Source: Candidatus Soleaferrea massiliensis AP7 | GTDB lineage: Bacteria > Bacillota > Clostridia > Oscillospirales > Ruminococcaceae | Assembly: GCF_000820765.1 (NCBI RefSeq) | Contig: NZ_CCYH01000045.1 | Location: 34,992 to 98,991, forward strand | Reading direction: 5' to 3' | DNA: 64,000 nucleotides | Part shown: positions 46,611 to 56,629 of the stretch, piece by piece | Numbering within the stretch: position 1 is the first letter of the stretch | Layout of the letters: each line of letters opens with the position of its first letter | Made by a program: the position numbers and the translations under genes | The notes under the pieces: model-generated | What the model was told of the DNA's origin: nothing | Databases searched by the model: none | The model's input: only the letters and a program-made list of their open reading frames with translations

Positions 46611-47475
46611 CCTTAACAGGGTGTTGTACCGCTGTGACGCAGCGGCTTCACGTTGTTTGCCAAGAACCACTTGGCAATGTGGTCGTTACTTCTTTGCGCG
46701 GCCAAAGAAGTAACCAAGAAAGGCCGTTCCAGGGGGCCAGCTGCGCTGGGGCACGCGCTACGCGTCACTGAGATAAGAAAAGAGCCTATGACCAACGCAC
46801 CACAACAACGCAGCCAAAAAAGCGGCGTAGCCGAGTGCCCCACCGCAGGTGGTGGCCCCCTTGAAAATCCCCTCTGATATCCCGTTTTCCCCTTCGGCCG
46901 CCTGCGGGCGGCGTATTGCTTTTGGCAGGGTGGTTGGGCATAGCTAGCAGCGGACGCTTCCCCGGCTATAGTCAGCTTTCATAGTACCCCAATATCTTCG
47001 CTGGTTCGTAAACTGACACTGATTCTTTTGGTTTTGCATTGGTCATGAATATATCACGATTCTTCGAAGAAGCATCTTACAGGGATTCAACTCTCTTAGA
47101 CAGGCACATCGGGCAACCACCCTGTTTATTTAGAGTACAAAACGAAACCTTTACCATACAGCATAGAATAGATCACTATGCTGATGGATTCGAAATACAG
47201 GGCGAACGGATATACAGACATAACCGCCAGAATAACGGACGTTCGAACCCAGCGAACGCTGTGCTTCCTTGCCCCAAAAAAGATTCGGACGGGCTGAGGG
47301 GGTTTCCAAAGGGGGAATGACGTCCATTCTCGCTGTACCGAAGCGGCATTCCCCCTTTGGCGGCCTTTCTTGGTTACTTCTTTGGCCCGAACAAAGAAGT
47401 AACTGCCACTCTGCCAAGTGGTTCTTGGTAAACATAAGAAAGCCGCTGCACCGCAGCGAAACAACAACCCTCAGC
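46611..47475 (+). repeat. Long dispersed non-coding repeat, copy B
   Basis: Inverted ends (46659-46730 against 47360-47429, recognisable outward to about 46618 and 47472). Hairpins GTTACTTCTTTG/CAAAGAAGTAAC occur at both ends (46685-46714 and 47373-47403). The left inner stem encloses a private insert of about 110 nt; the right inner stem is 47306-47360. The 74-nt block 47080-47153 matches copy A at 72 positions. About 85-90% identical to copy A elsewhere by eye. No protein is supported. Confidence 0.85.
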
Positions 47476-47520
47476 CAAAACGCATCGAGACAAAAACCGT
47501 GCAGCCTGCCTGTAACGAAC

Positions 47521-47550
47521 AAAAAGGACACTGCCATACAGGCGGTGTCC
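47521..47550 (-). terminator. ilvE: ilvE terminator
   Basis: Minus strand GGACACCGCC-TGTAT-GGCAGTGTCC (one G-A mismatch or wobble) followed by TTTTTG, 24 nt after the stop. Confidence 0.85.
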
Positions 47551-47573
47551 TCTTTGCTTGCTATAATACTTGC

Positions 47574-48641
47574 TTATTTCACTTCTTTAATCCAGCCAAA
47601 CTTGTCTTCGAGCTTGCCCCACTGGATGCCGGTCATGGTGTCATAGAGCTTCTGGGAGATCGGGCCGATCTTGCCGTCGTTGATGTTCATAATGACATCG
47701 TCGCATTTCAGATGGCCGACCGGGGAGATGACCGCCGCGGTGCCGGTGCCGAACACCTCTTTGAGCTGTCCCTGCTTGTAGGCCTCGATAACCTCATCGA
47801 TCGCCAGGCGGCGTTCCGTGACCTTGTAGCCCCAGGAGCGCAGCAGCTCGATGGCCGACTTCCGGGTGATGCCCGGCAGGATGCTGCCGACCAGCTCCGG
47901 CGTGATGATCTCATCGCCGATTGCGAAGAAGACGTTCATCGTGCCAACCTCTTCAATATATTTCTTCTCAACGCCGTCCAGCCACAGGACCTGCGTATAG
48001 TTCTGCTCTTCAGCTTCCTCCTGCGCGATCAGCGAAGCCGCATAGTTCGCGCCGGTTTTGGCCTGGCCGGTTCCGCCGCGCACGGCACGGACATATTTGG
48101 TCTCGACATAGATCTTGACCGGGTTGAGTCCTTCCGGATAGTATGCGCCGACCGGGGAAAGGATGATGACAAACAGGTATTCCTTTGCGGAATGCACGCC
48201 GAGATGCGCGTCCAGCGCAAAGATGAACGGGCGGATGTACAGCGAGGTGCCCTCTGCGGACGGCACCCAGTCCTTTTCGACATCGATCAGCTTCATCAGG
48301 CATTCCAGCGCAAAATCCTCGTCGATCTGCGGGATGCAGATTCTCTCATTGGAACGGTTCAGGCGTTTGAAGTTCTCGTCCGGGCGGAACAGCAGGATGC
48401 GTCCGTCCTCGGCGCGGTATGCCTTGAGGCCCTCGAAGACCTCCTGCGCATAGTGCAGGGTCATGCAGGCCGGATCCAGCTCGATTGGTCCGTATGGTAT
48501 GATGCGCGCATCATGCCAGCCCTGTCCTTCGGTGTAGTTCATCAAGAACATGTGGTCGGTAAAGTAATTGCCAAAGCCCAGATTGTTCTGGTCCGGTTTT
48601 TCCTTCAGGGTTTTGGCCAGTTCGATTTTCAACTCTGCCAT
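47574..48641 (-). CDS. ilvE: Branched-chain amino-acid aminotransferase
   Basis: 355 residues from the ATG at 48641 (GGGAG 10 nt upstream). Class IV aminotransferase: [20 protein letters not shown], the substrate loop [13 protein letters not shown]-lysine in [30 protein letters not shown] and the [12 protein letters not shown] phosphate cup. The length and [12 protein letters not shown] put it in the eukaryotic-like BCAT type II group. It transfers amino groups between glutamate and the branched-chain 2-oxo acids. Next to gdhA on the same strand, which supplies glutamate, though each has its own promoter and terminator. Confidence 0.96.
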   Translation of the reverse strand: MAELKIELAKTLKEKPDQNNLGFGNYFTDHMFLMNYTEGQGWHDARIIPYGPIELDPACMTLHYAQEVFEGLKAYRAEDGRILLFRPDENFKRLNRSNERICIPQIDEDFALECLMKLIDVEKDWVPSAEGTSLYIRPFIFALDAHLGVHSAKEYLFVIILSPVGAYYPEGLNPVKIYVETKYVRAVRGGTGQAKTGANYAASLIAQEEAEEQNYTQVLWLDGVEKKYIEEVGTMNVFFAIGDEIITPELVGSILPGITRKSAIELLRSWGYKVTERRLAIDEVIEAYKQGQLKEVFGTGTAAVISPVGHLKCDDVIMNINDGKIGPISQKLYDTMTGIQWGKLEDKFGWIKEVK

Positions 48642-48719
48642 GTAAAGCAACTCCCTTTATGTATATTCACCTTTTTGGATTACCATGGTAAAAACGGCCT
48701 GCAGCCGGTGTTTCTTTTT

Positions 48720-48748
48720 ATTATACCGCCTTTGCCCATCAAATGCAA
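48720..48748 (-). promoter_or_regulatory. ilvE: ilvE promoter
   Basis: Minus strand TTGCAT, 17-nt spacer, TATAAT; leader about 70 nt. Confidence 0.65.
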
Positions 48749-48850
48749 TGCACCCGCGCATCCTTGTCAACTGCAACAGGATTGTATAAACTTCCACGCA
48801 GTTTTTTCCCTAATTTGACGGAAAAGACATCCGGATGCGGCGCGGATGAA

Positions 48851-48885
48851 GAAAAATCCCCAAAAGACAGACGGCTTTTGGGGAT
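48851..48885 (-). terminator. gdhA: gdhA terminator
   Basis: Minus strand AATCCCCAAAAG/CTTTTGGGGATT stem with 8-nt loop followed by TTTCTT, about 30 nt after the stop. Confidence 0.9.
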
Positions 48886-48916
48886 TCTCGTTTATTCTTT
48901 TGAGGAAAGAATCGAA

Positions 48917-50320
<1,404 letters not shown>

Positions 50321-50347
50321 TTAAAGCATCAGAATTCAACTGATGCC

Positions 50348-50376
50348 ATTATAGCGCGTCTTGCCTTTTTTTTCAA
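50348..50376 (-). promoter_or_regulatory. gdhA: gdhA promoter
   Basis: Minus strand TTGAAA, 17-nt spacer, TATAAT, about 80 nt before the start. Confidence 0.75.
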
Positions 50377-50892
50377 TAGAATTCTGCAATGTTTTTTAAA
50401 AAAGTTGCATTTTTTTTAGGTTTCATTCGATTCCTCGTGCGAAAAATTGAAATCTTGCAGGTTTTCGAGATGAGTGTTTCAAAATATAGGTTTTGTATGC
50501 GTGAATTTGGCAATCATATATTAGAATGCCCCAATGACAGGGTCTTTATCGCAATAAAACAGAAATGTCTTATAAATTGGACCGTGGACACGCTTCTTCA
50601 GGCTGACAAACGGCGGGGAGATGTTTTCCACAGTACCACTGGACAACGGTTGAAAAAGAGGAACCCATCTGCGGTATGAATGGATTCTGCGATATGTAAC
50701 CTGAATCATATTTCCAACGGAATAACCATTCCGTCAAATTCGTCTGCCTTCTGGACTGTACTGAACACTTATGACCATCCCTCTCCTATTTTTCTTCACC
50801 TGTATACAATATTTTTCTTCAGTCATATACACTTTTCAATCGGATATTTTGCGTATATAATGGAATCAACTGGATTATGGTGAGGTAATAAT
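50377..50892. other. Gene-free stretch between gdhA and the second XRE gene
   Basis: No supported gene. A promoter-like TTTTCA-17-TATAAT (about 50833-50861) precedes the XRE gene. A 96-codon plus frame at 50389-50679 lacks an RBS. Confidence 0.45.
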
Positions 50893-50922
50893 ATGAATCA
50901 ATACCTGGACAAACCTATATGA
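50893..50922 (+). CDS. Tiny upstream ORF before the second XRE gene
   Basis: ATG AAT CAA ... TGA encodes MNQYLDKPI. GAGGT lies 6 nt before the ATG, better than many genes here. The stop is 12 nt before the XRE start, so it could be a translated leader. Confidence 0.4.
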   Translation: MNQYLDKPI

Positions 50923-50934
50923 GAGGGGCACGCT

Positions 50935-51297
50935 ATGAGAAATTCAGAACCGTTATCCATGCGCCTGCGGGCAATGCGGGAAGATCATGATCTGACACAA
51001 AAGCAGGTCGCGGATGTTTTGAGCATTCAGCAGCAATACTATTCCAGCTATGAAAAGGGCATTTATGAGCTCCCCGTGCGTCATTTGAGGACTTTGGCAA
51101 GGCTTTATCACTGTAGTGTTGATTATATATTGGGACTGACTGAATTTCGGCATCCCATCAATAAACTGCAGGAGCCCTTCGAGAATGCGATAACAGTGGG
51201 GATTTTGTTATCGCATTCCTTGTCACTCAACTCTCAAAAACGAAAACTGCTGTTGGAATATTTGGACTATCTGCGGGCCATTCAGAACAAGCAATAG
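50935..51297 (+). CDS. XRE-family helix-turn-helix regulator, copy 2
   Basis: 120 residues, differing from copy 1 (46184) at about 15 positions, including HTH residues (TQKQVADVLSIQ versus TQEQVADILGIR). This may alter operator choice. The C-terminal half (FENAITVGILLSHSLSLNSQ) is unchanged. GAGGGG lies upstream of the ATG. The two copies bracket the long repeat, ilvE and gdhA, which suggests a segmental duplication or insertion between duplicates. Confidence 0.9.
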   Translation: MRNSEPLSMRLRAMREDHDLTQKQVADVLSIQQQYYSSYEKGIYELPVRHLRTLARLYHCSVDYILGLTEFRHPINKLQEPFENAITVGILLSHSLSLNSQKRKLLLEYLDYLRAIQNKQ

Positions 51298-51505
51298 CAT
51301 ATTTGTTTGCCGCCGTATAGACTATATAAAATAGAAAGCATTCATCTTCAATTCCATTTTCCTGGTATTTGGAGCGCCATTTCAGGCGCGGCGCGAAAAT
51401 TCCCGGTATGATGACCATGCCGTTCAAAGCGGTTTTTAACACAGTGTATGTATCGTCAGATAATCTGAGCGGATTCCGTTTGCCGGAACATTTCTGGATG
51501 CCGGG
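51298..51505. other. Gene-free stretch before rnpB
   Basis: No gene seen; GCGCCATTTCAGGCGCGGCGC near 51370 can form a short hairpin, possibly the end of the XRE transcript. Confidence 0.35.
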
Positions 51506-51534
51506 TTGACATTGCCGAAGAATTCGTGTACTAT
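51506..51534 (+). promoter_or_regulatory. rnpB: rnpB promoter
   Basis: TTGACA, 17-nt spacer, TACTAT, ending 8 nt before the RNA 5' end. Confidence 0.75.
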
Positions 51535-51541
51535 AAAAAGG

Positions 51542-51901
51542 AAATGAGCAGACAAGACAGCAGCGTGCTGATAACGAAAGGTTCAGTACGAGGAAAGTCC
51601 GGGCTTCACAGGGCGGGATAGCTGCTAACGGCAGCCGGAGGCGACTCTAGGGACAGTGCAACAGAAAGAAAACGCCGAACCCTCCGTTTGGAGGGTGGCA
51701 AGTGTGGAAAGGCGAGGTAAGAGCTCACCGACATACAGGCGACTGTATGGTCATGTAAACCCTATCCGAAGCAACACCGAAGAGAGGGCATAAAGCGTCT
51801 GCCCGGCGCGTCCTCGGGAAGGTGGCTTGACCGGCGGGGCGACCCGTCGGCTAGATAGATTGTTGTCAAATACAGAACTCGGCTTATATGTCTGGTCATT
51901 T
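51542..51901 (+). ncRNA. rnpB: RNase P RNA, class A
   Basis: Catalytic subunit of the ribozyme that removes tRNA 5' leaders. Conserved blocks are all visible in order: GAGGAAAGTCCGGGCT (51591 region), ACAGAAAGAAAACGCC, GGTGGCAAGTGTGGAAAGGC, GAGGTAAGAGCTCACCG, GTAAACCCTATCCGAAGCAA and TAGATAGATTGTTGTCA. AAATGAGCAGAC at 51542 pairs with GTCTGGTCATTT at 51890-51901 to close helix P1, setting the ends. The GAGGTAAGAGCTCACCG region and P8-P10 layout point to the ancestral A type rather than the Bacillus B type. Confidence 0.95.
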
Positions 51902-51902
51902 G

Positions 51903-51935
51903 GATGCGGTGCAGCTTGTCTGCGCCGCATTACCT
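51903..51935 (+). terminator. rnpB: rnpB terminator
   Basis: ATGCGGTGCAG/CTGCGCCGCAT stem with CTTGT loop followed by TACCTTTTTA. Confidence 0.8.
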
Positions 51936-52023
51936 TTTTAAAAATATCTCAGCAATGTAACATGAGCCCTATATTTTTAAAAGAATATCCGATTATCCAA
52001 CAGAGAAAACCGCCCGAAATTCC

Positions 52024-52053
52024 TTTACAGATGTCTATATCTTATGTTACAAT
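52024..52053 (+). promoter_or_regulatory. Promoter of the DUF6020-GtrA-GT2 operon
   Basis: TTTACA, 18-nt spacer, TACAAT, followed by a leader of about 100 nt with small hairpins CTGCAAATTTTGCAG and CTACCTATCAGGTAG. Confidence 0.5.
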
Positions 52054-52157
52054 GAAAATAAACAAATATTGTATCTGCAAATTTTGCAGTTCAATGAAAG
52101 AAGTCTACCTATCAGGTAGAAATCGGGCGGAATTTCAATTTAATAAGGAGAATACAG

Positions 52158-53954
52158 GTGCTGAAAACAATAAAAAACAGTCTGAAAACCAATCAAACGG
52201 TTTTTGGTATCGTATGCGCGGTGCTGTCAGCGCTGGCGTTCAGTCATTACTTCCCAACTACGTCGTCTGTTTTTCTGCTGCTCATTGCAGTGCTTACAGC
52301 CATCAGCTGCATTTATGTGTGCAAGAATACACCAAAGCAATATAAACCGCAGGCAATCCTGTCGGTTTTTTTATCGCTGTTCGTTTCTATCGGCCGGCTG
52401 ATACAGCTTCATGGCGATGGATACGAAAACTTCCTGAACCATGATATACCGATGAACCTCATCAGTATGGCTGGGTTGTGGCTGTTTTTCTTTTTCATTA
52501 CCTCTGCGGCCTTTGTCCTGATCGACAGAACAACACCGGCCGCTGGGGACAGGCTGATAAAAATGTCCTATTGGAAGGTTTTTCTGATATGCTGGGCGAT
52601 TATCTTTATCTGTTACATCCCTTATCTGCTGGCTTTTTATCCCGGTGTTGTCAGCAATGACTCCTATAATCAGATTGAACAGGTATTAGGGCTCAGGGCA
52701 TACAGCAACGCACATCCAGCGGCACACACCTTCTTGATTTGGATCTGCTTTAAGATAGGGCACCTGTTTTCCTTTGGAAACAACACCTGTGTGGCGATCT
52801 ATTCCATTTCTCAGATGCTTTTCATGTCCGCAGTGTTTTCCTATACGGCGACCTATATCCTGCGCAGAAGAGCGCCTAAATGGGTTTTCATCGCAACGGT
52901 TGGTTTCTTTGCCCTGTTTCCGATGAATGGGTTCTTTGCGATTACCATGTGGAAGGATTTTGTGTTTTCCTGTTTTCTCCTTCTCTTAATCATCTGCCTT
53001 CTGGAGATTGTAAGGACAAAGGGCCGCTGGCTGGCCAGTGTATGGCACTGCATTGGTATTTCAGTCCTGTTTATAGCAATCGGCATTTTCCGCAGCAATG
53101 GCGTGATCGTATTGGGCATCACGGCACTGGCGATGCTGATCTTCCTGCGAAATAAGAAGCTGCGGTTCATTCTTTTGGCTGGCGGAAGTTTCGTCGTTGT
53201 GATGTTATATCAGTCAGTTTTTCTGTCTTCTCTTGGTGTGCTGCAGACATCGACGACAGAAGCGCTGGGAATCCCCATGAATCAGATATGCAGGGTGGCG
53301 GCGACCGGCAAAGAACTGAATGAGGAACAGCAGCAGTTGATTGAGAATTTGGTTGGCACGGATGTAAAAGATGTGTACAAACCATACGGGTATGACCCAA
53401 TCAAATTCAATCCAAAATATCATCAAAAAGCACTGGATGAACACGTGGATGATTATATGAAGCTTTGGGCTGATCTGCTGATTCGGTATCCGGATGTATA
53501 CGTCGAATCATATTTCTGCCAGACGCTGGGATATTGGTATCCCGATATGCAGAACGAAATAACCGACGCATATGTACATGAGAATCCGTCCGGAATTTAT
53601 GAGTTAAACCTTGTGCCCGCGCTCAGGGATTTTCTCTTCAACTATGCAAAACCGGAGAACTTCTTCAACAATCCTTTTCTATGGTGCTTTAACAATATGG
53701 CATACTATGTGTGGGCGGTTGGTTTCCTCATTGCATACTGCTTTTATAAGAGGAAAGGCATACTGCTGTTGGCGTGGATGCCGCTGGTTGCCACCTGGCT
53801 GTCGATTATGATATCGGCGCCCGTCAACCATGTTTCGAGATACATCTACATTTTCTTCATTGCGCTCCCGCTGGTTGTCGTGGAGAGCATATACAATATA
53901 TCTGATTATGAGGTAGATCAAAAAAATGCTAAAAAAATTACTGATAAAGTATAA
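52158..53954 (+). CDS. Polytopic membrane protein, DUF6020-like (glycosyltransferase-C type)
   Basis: 598 residues from a GTG at 52158 (AAGGAG upstream). About 12-14 hydrophobic helices run from residue 15 to 585, with an external loop of about 110 residues around 385-495 (YKPYGYDPIKFNPKYHQKAL). The motif YPGVVSNDSYNQIEQVLGLR between helices and MWKDFVFSCFLLLL resemble the DUF6020/GT-C arrangement, in which an acidic residue pair after helix 1 binds metal or polyprenyl-linked sugar. It heads a four-gene operon with GtrA, a GT2 and DUF2304 genes, so transfer of a sugar to an exported glycan is likely but unproven. Confidence 0.8.
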   Translation: MLKTIKNSLKTNQTVFGIVCAVLSALAFSHYFPTTSSVFLLLIAVLTAISCIYVCKNTPKQYKPQAILSVFLSLFVSIGRLIQLHGDGYENFLNHDIPMNLISMAGLWLFFFFITSAAFVLIDRTTPAAGDRLIKMSYWKVFLICWAIIFICYIPYLLAFYPGVVSNDSYNQIEQVLGLRAYSNAHPAAHTFLIWICFKIGHLFSFGNNTCVAIYSISQMLFMSAVFSYTATYILRRRAPKWVFIATVGFFALFPMNGFFAITMWKDFVFSCFLLLLIICLLEIVRTKGRWLASVWHCIGISVLFIAIGIFRSNGVIVLGITALAMLIFLRNKKLRFILLAGGSFVVVMLYQSVFLSSLGVLQTSTTEALGIPMNQICRVAATGKELNEEQQQLIENLVGTDVKDVYKPYGYDPIKFNPKYHQKALDEHVDDYMKLWADLLIRYPDVYVESYFCQTLGYWYPDMQNEITDAYVHENPSGIYELNLVPALRDFLFNYAKPENFFNNPFLWCFNNMAYYVWAVGFLIAYCFYKRKGILLLAWMPLVATWLSIMISAPVNHVSRYIYIFFIALPLVVVESIYNISDYEVDQKNAKKITDKV

Positions 53955-54348
53955 GGAAATTATCCTTTATGTTTTTTTCGGTGGACTGACCACGGTGGTC
54001 AATTTTTCCATGTTTTTTATTTTCAATATGCTTTTGGGAGAAGACAGGTACATTGTGTCACAGGTCATCTCGTGGGTCGCGGCGGTACTGTTTGCCTTCA
54101 TCACCAATAAGCTGTTTGTTTTCAGTAAAACGGAACGGACTTTCCAGCAGGTTTATCGGGAATTTCTAAAGTTTGTGTCTGTCAGGATTTTGACAGGTCT
54201 TTTGGAAACCATCTCGCTGATTGCAGCGGTGGATGCCTTGCATTTTCCAGTAAACTGGAGCAAAATCATCATTTGTTTTGCAGTGGTGATACTCAACTAT
54301 GTGTTCAGCAAACTGCTGATCTTTACAAGCAAGAAGCCGGAGGTGTGA
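53926..54348 (+). CDS. GtrA-family membrane protein
   Basis: 140 residues, four membrane helices. The opening YVFFGGLTTVVNFSMFFIFN, the loop SWVAAVLFAFITNKLFVFS and the end ILNYVFSKLLIFTSK are GtrA signatures. GtrA proteins are thought to flip polyprenyl-phosphate-linked sugars across the membrane for O-antigen or wall-polymer glycosylation. It overlaps the previous gene by 29 nt and the GT2 gene starts 4 nt after its stop, so the proteins are probably made in fixed ratio. Confidence 0.92.
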   Translation: MLKKLLIKYKEIILYVFFGGLTTVVNFSMFFIFNMLLGEDRYIVSQVISWVAAVLFAFITNKLFVFSKTERTFQQVYREFLKFVSVRILTGLLETISLIAAVDALHFPVNWSKIIICFAVVILNYVFSKLLIFTSKKPEV

Positions 54349-54352
54349 TAAC

Positions 54353-55063
54353 ATGAAGAAACTTGTTATAATCCCAGCGTACAACGAAAGCATGTCCATC
54401 AAGCGGGTGGTTGAAAATCTCCGGGAAAAAGCGGCAGACTATGACTACATCATTGTCAACGACTGTTCGACCGATCAAACAGAGATGGTACTGAAGGAAA
54501 ACGGATACCATTATATATCCTTCCCATCCAACCTCGGTATCGGAGGGGCTGTGCAGGCGGGATATAAGTACGCCAAACAGCACAGCTATGATATCGCTAT
54601 CCAGATGGACGGCGATGGACAGCACGATCCGCAGTATTTAAAGGATATCGTCGAACCGGTGAAACATGGTATGTGCGATATGGCGATCGGTTCGAGGTTT
54701 ATCAACAAAACAGGCTTTCAGTCCTCGCTGATCCGCCGTCTCGGCATTAAGTTCATCAGTTTTGTCATCAGACTGTGCTGCGGTGAAAAAGTTTTTGATA
54801 CCACAAGTGGATTCCGCGCCTGCAATGCACAGCTGATCCATTATTTTTCAGACAATTACGCGCAGGACTATCCGGAACCAGACGCTATTGTGTCCGCTTC
54901 GCTGAACGGATGGAAGATCCAGGAGGTTCCCATTGTCATGTGCGAGCGCAGCGAGGGCGTTTCATCGATCAACACCTGGAAATCGGTCTACTATATGATA
55001 AAGGTTCCGCTCTCCCTTATTTTACACAGGATCTCAACCGGTCGGAAGAAGGTGAAGAAATGA
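54353..55063 (+). CDS. Family 2 glycosyltransferase (DPM1/DolP-sugar synthase type)
   Basis: 236 residues with the GT-A fold: LVIIPAYNESMSIKRVVENL, IIVNDCSTDQT, GIGGAVQAGYKYAKQHSYDI, metal-binding DXD within IQMDGDGQHDPQYLKDIVEP, and GSRFINKTGF...FDTTSGFRACNAQLI. No membrane helix is present, so it probably acts at the inner face making a polyprenyl-phosphate sugar for the neighbouring GtrA protein and DUF6020 protein. Confidence 0.94.
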   Translation: MKKLVIIPAYNESMSIKRVVENLREKAADYDYIIVNDCSTDQTEMVLKENGYHYISFPSNLGIGGAVQAGYKYAKQHSYDIAIQMDGDGQHDPQYLKDIVEPVKHGMCDMAIGSRFINKTGFQSSLIRRLGIKFISFVIRLCCGEKVFDTTSGFRACNAQLIHYFSDNYAQDYPEPDAIVSASLNGWKIQEVPIVMCERSEGVSSINTWKSVYYMIKVPLSLILHRISTGRKKVKK

Positions 55064-55425
55064 ATATTATATTGCAAACATTTTTATTGATTATGGTTCT
55101 GATCTATCTGATTTTTATCATCTACCTTCTGCGGAAAAGCAAGCTGGAACTGAAATATGCGCTGCTTTGGCTGTTATCGGGTATCATTGTCATGGCGGTA
55201 CTCATCTTTCCTGCATTCTTTCTAGGGTTGGCTTCCAAGATCGGCATCGTCGAACCGGTCAATATGATTTTTCTTCTGCAGGGTGGCTTTTTACTTCTGA
55301 TCTGTATCTCTCTTTCCGTGATCGTCTCCGGACTCAATAAAAAAATAAGAATCCTTGTTCAGGAAACCGCTCTGTTAGAAAAGCGTATCCGGGATCTAGA
55401 AGAGAAAAGAACGGATGCTGAATAA
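55060..55425 (+). CDS. DUF2304-family membrane protein
   Basis: 121 residues from the ATG at 55060, which overlaps the GT2 stop (ATGA); the longer frame from 54910 is inside GT2. Three helices: ILQTFLLIMVLIYLIFIIYL, YALLWLLSGIIVMAVLIFPA, and NMIFLLQGGFLLLICISLSV, then a coiled-coil tail (ETALLEKRIRDLEEKRTD). DUF2304 proteins regularly follow DPM1-type GT2 genes and may be accessory subunits. Last gene of the operon. Confidence 0.9.
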   Translation: MNIILQTFLLIMVLIYLIFIIYLLRKSKLELKYALLWLLSGIIVMAVLIFPAFFLGLASKIGIVEPVNMIFLLQGGFLLLICISLSVIVSGLNKKIRILVQETALLEKRIRDLEEKRTDAE

Positions 55426-55462
55426 ACGCAGTAGCTGTATATTCCCCATGATCTTGAAAAAG

Positions 55463-55489
55463 ACGCCGTTATAAAACGGTGTTTTTTTG
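55463..55489 (+). terminator. Terminator of the glycosyltransferase operon
   Basis: ACGCCGTT-ATAA-AACGGTGT followed by seven Ts, 40 nt after the DUF2304 stop. 55490-55740 has no gene. Confidence 0.85.
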
Positions 55490-55877
55490 CTTTTCAAAAT
55501 TATCGGTTCGGCCGACAAAGATTCATAAGAAATTTTCTGGTCCAGGGAGCGATGAAACAGACAAAAATAAAACAATTGTATATGTCTGTCCGTAAATATT
55601 CGTTGTATGCTTCGCATAGATATAAAAGTAGAGAGATGTGACAGGACGATGTGAATCTTGTGATATTCCACATTTTTACCGAATTTGGGGATGGTATTTC
55701 TATCAATTATTTTTGCAGACGCCAAAGATTCTTCACAATTGTGTATTATAATGAAAGAGAAGACAGATAGGAGGCTTGTTGTTTGAACCGCAGAACCTAA
55801 GACTTCAGCAGCCTGCGCTCCGGCAGGCCGGAATGCTCCGGAGAGACAATGACGGTGGATTAAATTGGGAGGTAGCT

Positions 55878-56339
55878 ATGAAGCAAATCAATCCTGCACA
55901 GCCGGACGTTCCCGAATTCGGCGGAGATAAAAACTCCACGGTGGTCTGTGTCACCAACCAGTTCGGATGCGAAAGGCTGATCAAGGCGGGCCGCATTCTC
56001 GCAGACCTGAGCGGCACGGTTTTGTATGTCATTCATGTTGTCAATCCCGCGGTGAAGTATGCCGATACTTCTGCGCTCGATTATCTGTTTGAATTGTCCA
56101 AACTGAACAATGCGGCGATGTCCATTTTATATAACGAGGATGTATTCCGGGCCATCTCTACATTCATTAAGGAGAACAAAACGGTCAATGTGGTGACGGG
56201 ATTTCCGGGGGATGAAATCCAGCATAACGAAAACAATGTCTTGGACCGGTTGTGGAACAGATTCTGCAACACCAAATTTTTTGTGGTCGATTACGACGGC
56301 GAGCTCAAGGATGTCAAGCATCCGGCGGCGCGTACATAG
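55878..56339 (+). CDS. Universal-stress/KdpD-like small protein
   Basis: 153 residues from the ATG at 55878 (GGGAGG 5-6 nt upstream). VVCVTNQFGCERLIKAGRIL, then ADLSGTVLYVIHVVNPAV and LNNAAMSILYNEDVFRAIST, resemble the nucleotide-binding alpha/beta fold of the UspA-like domain in KdpD-type sensors (CVTxQxxCxRLIxxG), but no kinase, KdpD or potassium-pump gene is nearby. The first 20 residues are charged and unconserved. A regulatory nucleotide- or second-messenger-binding role is possible; none is demonstrated. Own promoter-like TATAAT at about 55747 and terminator. Confidence 0.75.
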   Translation: MKQINPAQPDVPEFGGDKNSTVVCVTNQFGCERLIKAGRILADLSGTVLYVIHVVNPAVKYADTSALDYLFELSKLNNAAMSILYNEDVFRAISTFIKENKTVNVVTGFPGDEIQHNENNVLDRLWNRFCNTKFFVVDYDGELKDVKHPAART

Positions 56340-56362
56340 AGCAAATGACAGAATAGAATGAT

Positions 56363-56402
56363 GAACAGGGAGCATCTTCAATAGATTCCCTGTTCTTTTT
56401 TT
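56363..56402 (+). terminator. Terminator of the stress-type gene
   Basis: GAACAGGGA / TCCCTGTTC stem followed by TTTTTTT, 25 nt after the stop. Confidence 0.85.
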
Positions 56403-56474
56403 GTCATTTCTGTCTAATCAGCACGAATGAAATTGTCAAAACCGACTAACTTATGACCTTTTGTACATATTTTG

Positions 56475-56503
56475 TTGATATGTGAACAATTTTATGGTAT
56501 GAT
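56475..56503 (+). promoter_or_regulatory. nhaC-like gene promoter
   Basis: TTGATA, 17-nt spacer, TATGAT, giving a leader of about 120 nt. Confidence 0.55.
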
Positions 56504-56629
56504 GACAGATAGAAATTGGAAGGCCCGCATACCTGTCTGATTTTCCCTGCCTGAGCAATGGAGTGGACGGGATGTGACCTTCACAGCATCGTGCGATTTC
56601 AAAAATACAAACAAAAAGGAGAAGAAACG

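Noticed and set aside
50389..50679. 96-codon plus-strand frame between gdhA and XRE copy 2
   Set aside because: No RBS, begins in the gdhA promoter region, composition not gene-like.
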